From Ditylenchus dipsaci (taxonomy: Eukaryota; Nematoda; Chromadorea; Rhabditida; Anguinidae), in NCBI GenBank assembly GCA_004194705.1, contig SADC01000002.1, positions 434,001-498,000 of the forward strand: a stretch of 64,000 bases of DNA, in the 5' to 3' direction. Each line of letters opens with the position of its first letter. The first letter of the stretch is position 1. Below, one piece after another: positions 63,921 to 64,000 of the stretch. The translations under genes were made by a program, and so were the position numbers. The notes under the pieces are model-generated. The model made no database searches and was not told the DNA's origin. It saw only the letters and a program-made list of their open reading frames with translations.

Positions 63921-64000
63921 AAAAGTTAATCCTTAAGAAATTTCCCAAATTTCCCTTGTCACACGCTATTAATTCTTAGTGCTAAGATAATACTCTGCGT

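Overview
This window looks like nuclear DNA of a repeat-rich invertebrate, most probably a nematode. Three things point there. Introns are often only 45-65 nt and end in TTTCAG-type acceptors. One gene encodes thrombospondin-1 (TSP1) repeats with the CNxxPCxxPRxSCC pattern joined to a threonine-rich mucin stretch. Another encodes a cysteine-rich secreted protein resembling nematode CPG4/DUF19-type proteins. The species is an inference. I see no bacterial signals, rRNA or convincing intact tRNA, and no reverse transcriptase: every mobile element I can classify is a DNA transposon or a foldback/MITE derivative.

Layout. 1.5-4.5 kb: a MULE-type transposon (FLYWCH domain plus MULE transposase) with a MITE in its right terminal repeat. 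5.2-8.4 kb: a piggyBac element with TTAA target duplications and two 497-bp terminal repeats. 9.1-16.5 kb: a host gene for a C2H2-finger, proline-rich protein with a PP1-docking (RVSF) motif and a SUMO-interacting-type acidic tail; its 4-kb last intron is packed with foldbacks. 17.6-17.8 kb: two orphan terminal exons. 18-35.5 kb: nested transposons, including a pogo/Tigger element, a transposon of unassigned family (25.4-28.8 kb), a hAT MITE and many foldbacks. 36.1-37.6 kb (+): an alpha-catenin-like gene lacking its central region, convergent with a KCTD8/12/16-like gene (37.8-40.3 kb, -). 40.5-41.2 kb: a second piggyBac fragment next to a 17-N gap. 45.8-55.6 kb: the cysteine-rich secreted gene, six small exons spread over 10 kb of repeats. 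59.9-62.4 kb (-): the TSP1/mucin gene, entering from beyond the recognisable part. 62.4-63.9 kb: another large foldback.

Dominant theme. The intergenic and intronic DNA is built from palindromes. Several independent foldbacks have arms made of short tandem words. A GC-rich hairpin of about 230 bp recurs at about a dozen places with different outer arms. A short motif (CTTGGTCCCCCTGT) recurs about 20 times, usually as facing pairs. Pogo-type MITEs beginning TACCGTATTT occur together with one transposase-bearing relative.

Caution: the alpha-catenin, KCTD and zinc-finger genes and all transposases contain single-base frameshifts although splice sites and family motifs are preserved. I cannot tell sequence error from decay. 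All coordinates and translations were read by eye.
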